NCBI GenBank assembly: GCA_029747585.1
Contig: JAPEVF010000779.1
Coordinates: 1 to 21,234 of the forward strand
Direction of reading: 5' to 3'
Source: Pleurotus djamor
Taxonomy: Eukaryota > Basidiomycota > Agaricomycetes > Agaricales > Pleurotaceae
Length of the DNA stretch: 21,234 bases
Below, piece by piece: positions 11,201 to 20,654 of this stretch. How positions within the stretch are numbered: the stretch's first letter is position 1; each line of letters begins with the position of its first letter. A program made the translations under genes and the position numbers. The notes beneath the pieces are model-generated. The model was not told the origin of the DNA. It made no database searches and was given only the letters and a program-made list of their open reading frames with translations.

Positions 11201-11669
11201 TCCCTTTCTCAGATTCGTCCCAGGCAAAACACATTTCCTTGTCTCGAAGGATATAGTGTGCGAGTTTGACTTCTTCAGGCCAGAGCCAGCCGGCGGGGTT
11301 GATGTTCTGGTTATCGTAGCGTTCCTGAGTGTAGCGTTTCCCAGGAGTAAAGTCGGGTGGATGGGTAGGAAGAGGCTTCAAGTCGGCGAGGATGTTTGGA
11401 GGTTCACGTCGGACCATGCGGAATTCAGTGGGGAGCGTCGTCGCAACCGGTTTGATGCGGTTGGCGGCTTTCTTGTAGGGTTTCTTCTTGGTGAGGAGTG
11501 AGGTAGCCGTGGGAAGGGATGGAGGAGGAAGAGAAGAAGCGGGGGAGATGGATGAAGGAGAAGATGAAGAGACGAAAAGAGAGTGGGAGGAAACTAAGGG
11601 AATATCATAATAACATCCGCTCAGTACTTCGTCGCCATCACAGATGCGAACATGACCTTGTGGGGACAT
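8208..11669 (-). CDS. pol: gypsy Pol: reverse transcriptase - RNase H - integrase
   Basis: Uninterrupted 1153-codon frame. Reverse transcriptase spans about residues 195-395, with [22 protein letters not shown] and the catalytic box FIDD (328-331). RNase H spans about 496-615, with Asp501 (ILAVDSS), Glu543 (AKIELYG), Asp569 ([10 protein letters not shown]) and Asp614. The integrase zinc finger has His763, His768, Cys798 and Cys801. The integrase core has Asp828 (HIDS), Asp886 (VSDNGSPF) and Glu921 (NGIIERQ). A GPY/F-like module [11 protein letters not shown] lies near 1068-1078; no chromodomain is seen. The frame stays open upstream of the first ATG to at least 11847 and, if the N at 11846 is ignored, to beyond 11940. 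Pol therefore probably continues from the protease as one polyprotein. All catalytic residues are present, so this copy may be fairly young despite its missing 5' end. Confidence 0.93.
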   Translation of the reverse strand: MSPQGHVRICDGDEVLSGCYYDIPLVSSHSLFVSSSSPSSISPASSLPPPSLPTATSLLTKKKPYKKAANRIKPVATTLPTEFRMVRREPPNILADLKPLPTHPPDFTPGKRYTQERYDNQNINPAGWLWPEEVKLAHYILRDKEMCFAWDESEKGKFSSEWFDPVIIPTVKHVPWALRNIPIPPGIYDKVINIIKDKIATGVYEDSSSSYRSRWFCVPKKDGKSLRLVHDLQPLNAVTIKDASLPPRMDTLAEDFGGRACYSLLDCLVAFDQRPLAEISTDMTTFQTPLGAKRLTRLPMGFTNASQIMQGDVAFIFRDEIPHITDPFIDDVNGKGPRSRYELPDGSYETIPGNPGIRRFVFEHLTNTYRLIHRMGKFGGTFSGRKVELCIPRALIIGHMCTYAGREPDESRVQVIKDWPPCKDVSEVRGFLGTVGVMRIFIKDYSLHARPLTDLTKKGTEFVFGEEQLHAMNTLKHLAATSPALRAIDHSSDGEVILAVDSSYIAVGFVLSQVGPDGKRYPSRFGSITWNERESRYSQAKIELYGLFRALQATKLWLIGVKKLVVEVDAKYIKGMINNPDIHPNATMNRWIAGILLFDFTLRHVPGKSHAPADGLSRRPPAPEDPAVEEDIEAWIDEANGFMLEVRSGCDRRSCELAKSLRSRHWKLEPAIWTQVDTSVESAEHPPQSNRAKERDAGIADVESFLRTGQKPTHLKDSQLPSFYRRSLDFFVREGKLWRKDPQGRHKLYIPLSRRLSLIRQAHDELGHKGVYTTRTRLLERFWWPQLGRDVTWYVKTCHDCQIRSTQRVRIPPTPTIPPSLFRRVHIDSMVQPLSNGFRYIVHARCALTAYPEWRALRRETAEHIGMFIFQDILCRWGAVEEIVSDNGSPFVKAVDFLAKTYGIHHIRISAYNSQANGIIERQHFPVREALSKACNGDEKKWVSVAPSVFWAERVSIVKATGFSPYYMVHGVEPTLPFNIHEATYLVPLPSTQLSTAELIAHRAQQLRKRPEDIELMREKILKRRILSIEQFEKQFASNIHDYDFKPGELVLVRDTRLDTDLSGKMKARYLGPMIVVRRTKGGSYILCELDGAVSTLRYGASRVVPYYARKKSTFPISSISPEVLANAEDAPQALIQAVPLIPRNVLSSRFYI

Positions 11670-11936
11670 GGTGCCTGCTGGGAAGTCATCATATGCGGCA
11701 AAGAAAATGGAAATATTAGGTACGGAGTATGTAGCTAGAGGTTTGTCCAGATAAGTAGTAGAGAGGGGATGTGAACGATAAAGAGATGGTGTTGATATAT
11801 TAGAAAGAGGGGAAGGGGGATTGGAAGCATGGGGATGACAATTATNGGGGGATGTAAAGGGAGAAAGAAGAGACGGGAGCCGAAGAAAGGATGGAAATGG
11901 TATTAGGAATAATGTAAGTACTCACGTCTCCCCGAT

Positions 11937-12311
11937 CTAGTGGTTCCTCGACGCGTGAAAAGAATGATTCGAAGTGTTGCTTGGAGGTCGACGCGACTGG
12001 GACAGCGGAGGTTGCATGTGGCCATTTGGGCAGCAGCGTACGCGTCGTTCGGCGGTAGGTATGGTTAGACGAGTTCTAGAATTTGGGTCGGTAATGGTGA
12101 TGTCTTGTCGTCCATCAGCGTAGTCGGTGGTGGCAGCGAGGAGGCAGTGGAAGGGTCGACCAAGCAGAATGTCGTATGGCGCGTTTTCGACGACCTGGAT
12201 TTGTAGGTAGAAGTTCATGTCAGCAATCGATGCTCGGACATTCCGTGCGAGACCCATGGTCTTGTTTGTGTGTATAGAGTATGCATTTACCTGACTTTTG
12301 GACTCGTTCAC
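11937..12311 (-). pseudogene. retropepsin-like protease fragment of the gypsy element
   Basis: The frame contains KTMGLARNVRASIADMN, NAPYDILLGRPF and DITITDPNSRTR, the C-terminal half of the aspartic protease that precedes pol in this type of element. The catalytic Asp-Thr/Ser-Gly strand should lie upstream, but the frame ends at 12311 and no continuation is visible. It closes with a stop at 11937-11939, while another frame across the same bases (reading EEPLDRGDVSTY) leads on into pol. A frameshift near the protease end, programmed or mutational, is therefore implied. Confidence 0.7.
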
Positions 12312-12716
12312 GCCGTGCTGCCCAAGTTTATTATGTTAGTCATATATGAGTACGTAATCAAATCAATAGCCTCTACTCTATCCGCAACTGCATGGTCGGC
12401 GAGCACCAAAGTATCCCTCATCTAGACAACTCCACTTTTCCAATTTTTATGGGGTCTTACGGGCGTGGGGGGAAGGTTGTGTTTTGGGGGCGCGGGTGTC
12501 AAATTTATATGATTTTTGTCCAATTTTTGTCACACTTGGTGCATTCCCAGGAATTTTAAACACTTTTTAACCCCTTCTCTAGGTAAAAAATATTTATCTA
12601 TGAATATGGGGAACAGTTTAGTCATCCCCTTGCTTGTCAAGGGTTCTCGCGCACCCAAAATTGACTTGGGTTGGCGGGCCGCTGCCTGTGGCACGGCGTG
12701 AACGAGTCCGAAAGTC
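12293..12716. repeat. 424-bp segment bounded by a 26-bp inverted repeat (candidate MITE-like element)
   Basis: The left arm 12293-12318 and right arm 12691-12716 are reverse complements at 25 of 26 positions, sharing the core ACTCGTTCACGCCGTGC. The interior has no gene and includes an AT-rich part near 12500-12600. It interrupts the retroelement just where the protease should continue. No convincing target-site duplication was seen, so a foldback or a rearrangement is as possible as a MITE. The left arm also encodes the first residues of the protease fragment (NESKSQ). Confidence 0.5.
12636..12664. repeat. 29-bp direct repeat, left copy
   Basis: Identical to 19827-19855. It starts GTCAAGGGTTCTCGCGCACC and ends CAAAATTGA. 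The unit can fold as a small hairpin, GGGT pairing with ACCC and the outer TCAA with TTGA. Similarity ends abruptly on both sides. Confidence 0.75.
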
Positions 12717-12789
12717 GGGAAAAAGTGAAGGGACATAAGGCCAAGTACTAAGTTGCTTGGTAGACGAGATGTACATAATGTAGGACATA

Positions 12790-14560
12790 CTACGCGTCGT
12801 CGAAAACGATGGGATCACCAATTTTCCCCTGGCCGGTCCATTGCAAGAAAAGATGATCGTCTTCATCCTCGTCAGTCAATTCTACGATATCCGTCGTGGT
12901 GATATGAGCCAACTCGCGTGTCGCAATGACCTTGGGAAGACTGAGTACGCCTCGGAAATCTACGATCCTATCCACCTTCTCCTCGAGTGCTTTGACTGTC
13001 TTGAGACCATACGCGTACTGGGTCATCCCATCCGTCGCCTCGTGGTTTCCCTTCAATCAAGGCAAGATACCAGTGCAAACTTTCCTGACACCACTTGTAG
13101 TAAAATCGAACGGAAAATTCATNAAAAAGGTCTTTCACCACTTCTAATGTCGACGATGATGTTAGGTTTCACTGTCACTGGGTAAGCAGAAGCAGTCGAA
13201 GAAGATGAAGACCAGACTCACCAATCGTGGTACCAACCGTGGATAATACTTCAAAGGTGTTGACATTTATTAATTGAGTCAACCTGCTGTTGCTCAATTT
13301 AGACTCGCAACAATTGAAACTCGCGACCCCGAAGAAACACTGATAACAGTGTTCATTCACGTCGCGGCTCTCTGCAAAGACATTCACAAACGAAGCCAGT
13401 ACTAGGACAAACACCACTTACTTAGCCAAACGTGCCAATGCCCGAGCCGTCCTCGTCGTGGAGAAAGCGAGATGGCCATGAAGGTCAGAAACAAACCCCA
13501 CTTCGGCATCCTTGGCACTTNAAAAAATGAATGAACGTCACGTGCGCCGAGAACCGAACCACAGCACGCAAGCTTCGAAGCGCGCGAACGAAAGGATACT
13601 CAAGGCGTCCTCGAGTTGGTGAAGCATGAAGGGAGGAAAAGGAAACAACGGTACCATATTTGGTTTCTGTGAGTAATCTACACGTTTCGAAGCTTGAGCA
13701 TCAAGTACGCTCCCTATAGGTACACCACCCAACTCCCTCAACACCCTCAAAAACGACCGAAAACCNTTTTTTTACCCACATCACCTCTGATCTACCGNAA
13801 AAAACGCGACTGAAGGTAAGCAAACGCTCTTTTCATCAAATGCGAAAGACTTACCAATGATATCCAAACGTTTAGTAACGCTTTCGGCGCTGTCTTTAAC
13901 GTCGGTAACACCCATATTGAAAAATAGCCCCCCAAGGCCACCTATCGACGACAACCCCGATACTACGCCAAACCTTTCGCAAAGTCGGCCACAGATACCC
14001 TGGACATGTAGGACCATGTGGGTATCCTTGCTGTATGAAGGCGTTTGGTTGCGGTGGAGATATTGACGGATTTGTGCTGGGAGGGAGATTAGCAGGAACA
14101 TGGTGAGACGGACAAAGGTAGGTCTGTAAATCACTTATAAGTACTCACACATGTTTTATATCCCCTCAATCTACCTCTTCCTTTCGATGCTCTGCGCGCC
14201 GTGACGATATTTGAAGTTTCCGGCTCCCGGGGTATGGCACGTGAACATGGTAGAAGGAGTGGGACCGATAGAATTCGATGGCGGAGAGGCAGAGAGGGAT
14301 GAAGGCGACGGAGGTGAGCCGAATGAGTTGATGGACCCAGCACCGATAGACCCGGAGGTGCTGAGACTCATTCCGCTGCCAAAGGGTACGTGCAAAATCA
14401 TTCCATCCACGTACTCCTCCCGCCATCCCTCCGCCTCCTAGGTTGGAATTGTTTCCGAACGCGGTCGTAGACGGCACCGCCATGGAGGTTGATGCCCCTC
14501 CCAACCCATCGCCTCCGCTGATTCCTATGCCCATGCCGTCCATTCGGTCCATCTTTTCAC
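12790..14560 (-). pseudogene. uncharacterised multi-exon coding region, probably broken
   Basis: Several protein-like stretches read leftwards but do not join into one frame. Near 13850-14120: FVRLTMFLLISLPAQIRQYL.., then GLGGLFFNMGVTDVKDSAES, ending at a GTAAGT donor. Near 13440-13515: AKDAEVGFVSDLHGHLAFST. Near 13220-13280: VNTFEVLSTVGTTI before a GTGAGT donor, which splices in frame to EVVKDLF after a TTAG acceptor. The last part, with DFTTSGVRKVCTGILP, a TGA at 13057-13059, then LKGNHEATDGMTQYAYG and VELTDEDEDDH, ends at 12790. The TGA probably replaces a TGG (Trp). Isolated N bases at 13123, 13521, 13766 and 13798 sit beside A/T runs and may hide indels. It may be the 3' continuation of the gene starting at 16607. 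No family was recognised. Confidence 0.5.
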
Positions 14561-14775
14561 CAAGTCACCTCCTTCCACTCAACCTCCCACTCTCGCCATC
14601 ACCGGATTTACCCAAGAAGAGGCTCTTCCCTGTCAACACGCGTCCCTTTGCCAATCCACCCATTCTCTGTCCGAGTACTCCGAGTAGGTCTTTGATGAAG
14701 GGGTCGGTGATTCGCCACGGGTGCATTGGGGGTGCTAGCTCGAGATTGTCCTTCCACTCAACAAGAGACTCTCCC

Positions 14776-16607
14776 CTAGCCTCCATCATGACTAGGAGCC
14801 CACGATAGAGGGAGTGAATCAATCCTCTTCTCTAACACAATGACTGGATGTGGTACGTGTTGAGTTTCCTGATAACTAGTAGCGCCATTGGTATCATCGT
14901 CATCGAACTTCAACTCCCGTAACCTGAGAGGCGGGGAGACTGATCGTGAGACATTGGGAGGAGCAGGCATCAAGGGAGCGGGACTGGAATTGCTCATGAC
15001 ACAGTCTCTCGAAGGTTCGGCCGTTACAACTGGCGCTAAGAGGATTGGAGCTGGCGTAGGCTCGGATGCAGATAGTCCCGAACCTTCACTAGCGAGCTCA
15101 GGACTCGTAGGAGAGGTGGAAGGAGGACCATAGAGTAGGCCAGGCTCCGAGGAAGGGACAACGACTGGAGTGGGACTTGAGGCGAGTGATGTGATGCTGC
15201 TGGCCGTGGACACCGCGGACACACTAGGTCCAACGACGCTGGAAGTAAGTGGTTCTGGATCAGCGATTGCTCTCTCAACCTGTATGTCATCGGCGACACT
15301 AGGGCGATTTTCCTGTGTGCGTTCACGGTCAAGCCGCAGGGGTGAGCTCGGAGGCGTCGACAGCGGAGACTCCATATCCAGATCCAGATGGATGGGACTG
15401 GGGGGCGTCAACATGGGTGCGATCGCGAGTTTGAGGGCGGGGCGAGCCACGGTAGATGGGACAGGTGATTCCTTCATCAAGTCGCTGCTCCGTGTCATCA
15501 TCGACGAACTCGACGTTGTATCAGCAGAGGTATTCACAGCCGGCTCTGGCGTAGGCATGGAAGTCGTGACTATTGTGGTACTCGTAGTGATGTTGATATT
15601 GGCGGTAAGATTTACCGAAGGAAGTGTTGTAAGTGTGCGTAGTCGAGTTGGAGTGCTTGGTACAGAGGATGACTTGGTCCCACTGGGATGACCACTGACA
15701 TCAATTGGATCATGTACGCCCTTGCCTCGACCCATCAGATTGGCAAGAGGTGACGCTNAAAAAGTGGTAAATGGGGGATATGTTACGAAGTAATCATAAG
15801 TCTCACCGATGCCGTCGCCTACGTCGAGCATCCTCATCATGAGATCCTTCCTCTTGTTGGAGGCGCTTCGTGTAGACCGAGCCATTCCGGAAGCGTCTTC
15901 CGCGGCGAGTGTCATTTCAAGAGCTTGAAGTATTCCATTTCGGGATGATGATGGTGTAGGTGGAGGTGTCGAAGGCGCAGCGGATGTCGAGCTCGATGCG
16001 GTTGTTACGATGTTAATTGGCCGCGACGATGTGGAAGGTAGCGGCGAAGGAGATAATGATTTTGTGCAAGCCGGAGCTACGTCCTCGTCATGGTCGGGAG
16101 CACCTTCGACTTTGCCAACAGCCTTGGCCTTTCCTTTCCACTTTCCCCTCGACCCACTTGATACATCAACAACATCTACCTTCCGCCTCTTCCCCTCATT
16201 TGATTTCTCCAAAGCTGAGCCGTGTCGTTTGACTACTAGAGACGGGGTGGTCGAGGATGAAGGGGGCGGCCTGAGGGGCGTCACGGGGACCTTTTGCTTG
16301 GTCGTTGCAGTCGGCGACGGCGACAATGCAGCAATTAAGGTCGCTGCCGCAGGTGACGTTGAGGCTCGCGGTCTTTCCGTGGAAGGAAACGAAGAGACCT
16401 TTGCGGCGTCAACGCTTTGGGGGCGAGAAAATCGAGAGCTACGGGGGTGGCAGTGAGCTGCCTCTTGGATGGTGGCGAAGATCGAATGGCTACGCAGCGT
16501 TCAAGATGTAGAACGACGTGGAAGAAAGACCGTGTACACACCTGTTTGAACTTGTCAGAGCAGGACCCACTTGCAGGAGTCCGAGTCAATATTTCTGAAA
16601 TAACCAT
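14776..16607 (-). CDS. Ser/Thr/Pro-rich protein of unknown function, N-terminal part (nuclear-type basic motifs)
   Basis: The start at 16607 (MVISEILTRTPASGSCSDKF) is followed by a 50-nt intron (16490-16539, donor GTGTAC) that restores the frame FATIQEAAH.. and leads into a long open frame. A second, 51-nt intron is likely at 15756-15806 (GTGAGA..TTTTTNAG); it is a multiple of three without stops, so retention would also be read through. The product is low-complexity, with Ser/Thr/Pro tracts, basic patches (NEGKRRKVDV, SNKRKDLMMRML) and an acidic ELKFDDDDTN near the end. Around 14830-14857 the better coding signal moves to another frame (GLIHSLYRGLLVMMEARGES.., running to about 14565). The stop at 14776 may therefore not be the true end. 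The only gap I could draw there is 25 nt, too short for a normal intron. The basic patches suggest a nuclear protein, by inference only. Confidence 0.5.
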
Positions 16608-16861
16608 CGTTTCCTAAGAAACGGCACATTATGGCGGAAATCTCGAGCGGATCAAAGACCCAGTCCAAGATGTTCCATGACCATGACCAGCGGGAGGGTA
16701 GTCCCATCCTCAGCATGGCCACGGCTGCGCACGGTGGTGGGTGGGAGTAGAAAAAAACCAAGAACACGTCCATTTTCGGACAAAATACGTTTTTCCCACA
16801 CTTTTGTGACATCGATCACCTCGATCGTTGAACTACGCCCTTCTCCGTCTCTGCGAAAGGG
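16608..16861. promoter_or_regulatory. 254-bp divergent promoter region
   Basis: The minus-strand Ser/Thr/Pro-rich gene starts at 16607 and the plus-strand dioxygenase-like gene at 16862, so their promoters must share this interval. No clear TATA box was found. The gap is short enough for coordinated expression, which is inference. Confidence 0.45.
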
Positions 16862-18902
16862 ATGCCCTCTCCTCACGATCTCCTGGGCCTTTACCGCGAG
16901 GCGTATGACGACTCAGATGGCACGGCTAGCGTCGACACAGACTCATCGCGACATCAGAGTGAAGTACCCTCAGAGTCCGAGATGGAGACCCCATCAGTTC
17001 CCCAAGATATCGTTAAGGGTCACGACAACGCAAGTAGCGATGCAAAGAAGGAAAAGAAGGAAAAGAAAAAGAGGAGTCGAAGATATACGGACGAAGCGAA
17101 GGCTATCGATAACGAGAAGAGGCTGAAGCGTCGACTCAAAGCAGCAGAAGCGAATGCCGCGATTGCTTTGAAGCAGCAACGATTGGCAGAGAAAGTTCGC
17201 GCAATCGTCAAGGCGGTAAGCGCGTTTTCGTTGTGTGGAACATAATAAATAATGGCATTTGTACAGGAGCTAGAATCTTATGCTGAGAAGCAGCAAGAAG
17301 AGCTCAGCAGAGTCGTCGCGGTGGCATCATCGACTCATATCGCCGAAGTTCGTTTGTAACATGACCCTCTTTGACCTCCTTCAGTCTCACTCATCCTGTA
17401 TGGATAACAGGTCCTACAAGCCCTTTTCGGCCAAAAAGTCCACGTACACTGGCTAGAGAAGAACCCAAAGTTGCTTGAGGACTTATCTGCCCTCGAAGCT
17501 AAGACGTTTGAACCACTAGATCGGGACCACGCTGAGTTCCCAAACGACAGATTCGTATGGCTATCCGAGCCAGGCGTGCATCTTGGCCTTCTTTATAACC
17601 AAGTATCAAAGACGAGGATGCACCCCCAAATCGTTTTCATGGTTAAGATCCGGTTGGTGCCTTAGGTTTAACATTTAGCAAAGAGAGGTTGCTAATATCA
17701 TATAGGTCTTTTGAAGAATATGCCTCACAAGAGCTCGAGACCATGACGTCTCACCTAGAGACTCTCATGAACTGGACCCTTGCAACCAATGCGATCAAGA
17801 ACAACGCGGTCAGTGGTGCTATGATTATCTGCCAAGTATATGCCCATACAGTTTTGCATAGGCACACAATAAAGGTGTGAAAGCCTTCCAGCGAGCTACG
17901 AACGTTACGGAGTCCTTCTCAGAGCTACAAGTGAATGTACGTCAATTGACAAGGTACTACTGTTGAGTGTAACTGAGCCATGTTTATAAGGATGCACAAC
18001 CACACGGTAACTACCTCGGGGAAGCAGAGGTAGTGAAGAAAAAGGAAGTCAAAACGTTTGGTACGATGTATGCAGCTGGATGGCATGGGGCCATGGAAAA
18101 GGGAAAGAAGCTTGTTTACTATGCATCTGCATCCACCAACATCGGCCGTCAAATGTACGACTTCTCGCATCTTTATCCACATACTCAATATTTGACATCT
18201 GCGCAGGTTCGCAGATCTACTACCTAAGCTTCCCGCAGTTGCGCAGATGTATCGGGACAAGCTGCTATCGCTAATTCCCATAGCCGCCGACCGGCTTCTC
18301 TCATACGCCACCGAGTACAAGTGAATTTCTTCAACCACTGTAGCTGTCTCACTAATATATGAACGAAGGTCACGAATTCCATCGTTCGCAGATGCCACGA
18401 TTGACGGAGACAGTACAAGCGCGCCGTTTGCCAACAGTCTTACAATCACACGAGATGACTTTGGTAACTTTTTACACCGTGACAGGGATGCTATTGACAT
18501 TGCATTCGGAATCTGGTGGTGTGGTGTTCTCAGAGATGGGAAATATGTTCTTGACACAGACATAGATCACAATCGCGTGATAGGCGGGGCATTTATATGG
18601 GGTTTGCTTGGGTATGGAGTTGACTTCCAACGGTAAGTGAGCAGTACTTCAGATACAGGAGCAGTTTGACATGAAGTGACATGTTTAGATGCCGTGGACC
18701 CGTTGAGATTTATTGGCGAGGAAAAGAAGATGAGCATGCAACTATGCGTAGCTCAAGTCCCACCAATATTACGCGTTTTGGCACATCGGTTCAAATCACA
18801 GAAGGAGGGGCTCGTGCTGTGCAGAGGATCTGGGAGGCGAACGGCGATCCTCTCTTGGTTACAAATGCGTATGACAGGATTAAAGCGGCGTCAACTCGTT
18901 AG
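16862..18902 (+). CDS. TET/JBP-like 2-oxoglutarate/Fe(II) dioxygenase, complete 9-exon gene
   Basis: A 536-residue protein from exons 16862-17215, 17267-17347, 17411-17652, 17706-17808, 17862-17936, 17991-18154, 18207-18320, 18369-18632 and 18689-18902. All introns are 48-63 nt with GT..AG ends, and the spliced length is exactly in frame. Residues 1-60 are acidic and Ser-rich; about 60-145 are Lys/Arg/Glu-rich and probably coiled-coil (KKEKKEKKKRSRRY). The C-terminal part has the double-stranded beta-helix pattern: F-G-N-F-L-His414-R-Asp416, then GGAFIWGLLGYGVDF, EIYWRGKEDE-His482-ATM, and Arg495 in ITRFGTSVQ as candidate 2-oxoglutarate ligand. This H-x-D..H..R layout matches, from memory, the fungal TET/JBP domain (Pfam 2OG-FeII_Oxy_6), whose relatives oxidise 5-methylcytosine or thymine. 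Substrate and activity here are inferred. The gene looks intact and probably nuclear. Confidence 0.7.
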
Positions 18903-19009
18903 GATAGTCACAAAATACGATGTTTATCAGATAAAGAGAAGTTCCACTCGTAGACACATGCGATCGTGTTCCGTCGGTGCTCTCTGCATATGATTCGTCC
19001 TGGCCACCT

Positions 19010-19015
19010 AATAAA
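19010..19015 (+). terminator. poly(A) signal AATAAA after the TET/JBP-like gene
   Basis: A canonical AATAAA lies 108 bp after the stop codon, a plausible cleavage and polyadenylation signal. Confidence 0.45.
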
Positions 19016-19329
19016 GTTCCAGTTGAGGTAGAGTGGACGAGACATAAGGGGACTAGGAAATGTCGAGAATGACAACGTAAAGTAGTGAGGATCCTATATA
19101 TTCGACTTAGAAGTGTTGGAGATGGGAATGATATGAAAGAAAAGAAATGGTATGTTGACTCAAGAGGGAAGGCGGCCATGTCCAACCTTGCGGTCATGTC
19201 ATTGAATGAAGAGGACAAAGGTGCACAGACGGAAGGGAGACCTATTGACACTACGTGGTTGGTCTACAAGAGAAGAGGTGCAAGAAGGGGGGAAAATGGC
19301 CGGGTATACGAAACGGAGAACTAAATGGG

Positions 19330-19553
19330 GTGAGACTTAGAGGCGACCTAAACGAGCCGGAGACAGCTTCTTCAGGTAATAGGTGTCCGGGGTCGAGTAT
19401 CGGTGTGAAAAGAGTGTACGCGTTGCGAGCGTAGTAGGGTACCACTTGGAAGGCACCAAAGCACAAGGCTGAGACAGCGCCATTGAGTTCGGAGAGAACA
19501 TATGTGATACCTTGAGTATGACGAACGACCACCATAGGACCAGCGCAACTTTA
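19330..19553 (-). pseudogene. decayed gypsy Pol C-terminal fragment
   Basis: The frame reads GPMVVVRHTQGITYVLSEL, then NGAVSALCFGAFQVVPYYAR. This aligns with [19 protein letters not shown] and the following residues at the end of the intact pol in this window. Just upstream the same frame shows two stops where KARYL would be expected. It is a relic of a different, related element; no LTR was identified beside it. Confidence 0.75.
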
Positions 19554-19826
19554 CTAAGCCCTCGTTTTAGCCTCTCGTAAGCATAAGATAAGATGCGCAG
19601 ATGACGTACTTTGATTGCGGTATATGTTCCGCCAGCGTTCCCCAAGCGCATCCGACGAACTTGAAAGAATTGTCCATGAGACAACGTCCATGCTCGAAAT
19701 TCCGAAACATATCGTACGCTGTTGAAAGCCACGGACAATGGAAGAGCAGAGGTGGGAGCAGCAGGAGATGTAGAAGCGAAGGCAAGAGAGGGCGACCTCA
19801 TGCTCCGACTACACCTTGAAGTTTTG

Positions 19827-19855
19827 GTCAAGGGTTCTCGCGCACCCAAAATTGA
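19827..19855. repeat. 29-bp direct repeat, right copy
   Basis: Identical to 12636-12664 and in the same orientation, 7.2 kb to the right. The flanks differ from those of the left copy: this copy is followed by AGCCTTTG rather than CTTGGGTT. The 26-bp inverted-repeat arm beside the left copy is absent here. Confidence 0.75.
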
Positions 19856-20654
19856 AGCCTTTGTTTACTTATTTACTGCTGGTTGATTCAGTCGCCGTTG
19901 CCCTTTGTCACTAATCGATTGTTCCTGTCCACGGCTCCACGCGTCGTCTGCGTCCTTGTTAGTGACCAGTTTGCCCCCATGGCGTAGCCGCGTTTAACTA
20001 ATCCTACTTGCCCTTCTTGAATTATATCCATACGCGTTCCCCTCGCATTTCAGATCTCTGTGCTCTGGCATACTCGGTCACCACATACACCTCTTTTCTC
20101 GTGTTCCACCAAGTTTGTGCGTTTGTCAAATCGGCTAATCGCAGCTCTCAGCATTCTTGCTGAAGTATCGGCAGAAAACCTTTTCTCTCCTCTGACGCCG
20201 GATGGACGACCGAAACTCCGTTTACGCCGAGGTTTACTGAAGTGAAGCTCTCAAGACTCATTCCAAGGCGATCCCGCGATGATTGAAGGGTGCTACTCGG
20301 ACTGGGACGTCGTCATCAAGAACGCTGGGATACTCCAAGGATTGATAGCAAAGCCTAATACTGCTCGAACGGGTTAGGTTATTACAGGGTAAGATGGGGT
20401 GATTAAATTGAAGTGCCATCATATCCTCTTTACCGTAAGTTTTTGGTGATTGAAGTCGTCAAATCGAGGGCTCACTTTGAACTTGCCCTGTGGGTATGCG
20501 ATGCATACCACGCTTACGAGGCCGAAGGTAGTTTCTGAGAAAGTATGTACTTAGTCCCTATGCAAGTTGAAAAGTGCTAGAGAGGGCAGGACTGAGGGCT
20601 AGAGTGCTAGAACTTACTATTTTCAATTTTGTACCTAGAGGGCCAAGGCTAGCT
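19856..20654. other. intergenic region with no supported gene
   Basis: No open frame with domain-like sequence, RNA gene or splice structure was seen. Short repeated phrases such as GTGCTAGA occur near 20570-20610. Confidence 0.5.

Larger units (their letters stand above)
7478..12311 (-). mobile_element. Ty3/gypsy LTR retrotransposon, 5'-truncated
   Basis: Minus-strand element in the order protease fragment, reverse transcriptase, RNase H, integrase, putative 3' LTR. Integrase lies after RNase H, the gypsy (Metaviridae) order. The pol frame is intact, but no gag, no primer-binding site and no second LTR were found. The coding sequence stops at about 12311 inside the left arm of an inverted repeat, suggesting that the 5' part was lost or displaced there. 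The left boundary was set where a TGTGA..TCACA pair could close the LTR. Confidence 0.85.

Noticed and set aside
12480..12505. Possible inverted partner of the 29-bp repeat (TTTTGGGGGCGCG)
   Set aside because: Only about a dozen positions agree and the similarity fades quickly; it is not enough to call a terminal inverted repeat.
14832..14856. A 25-nt GT..AG gap that would rejoin the two best frames of the Ser/Thr/Pro-rich gene
   Set aside because: It preserves the frame, but 25 nt is below the usual minimum for spliceosomal introns, so a frameshift or a missed larger intron is more likely.
15170..15691. Plus-strand open frame of 173 codons
   Set aside because: It is the reverse of the Ser/Thr/Pro-rich frame; low-complexity sequence keeps several frames open.
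16555..16812. Minus-strand frame reading WNILDWVFDPLEISAIMCRF..
   Set aside because: It looked protein-like, but it overlaps the start codon of the better-supported gene at 16607 in another frame and ends at once; no splice links it to a gene.
19337..19849. 170-codon minus-strand frame overlapping the second gypsy remnant
   Set aside because: The retroelement similarity is in a different frame; this longer frame has no recognisable motif and is probably a shadow.
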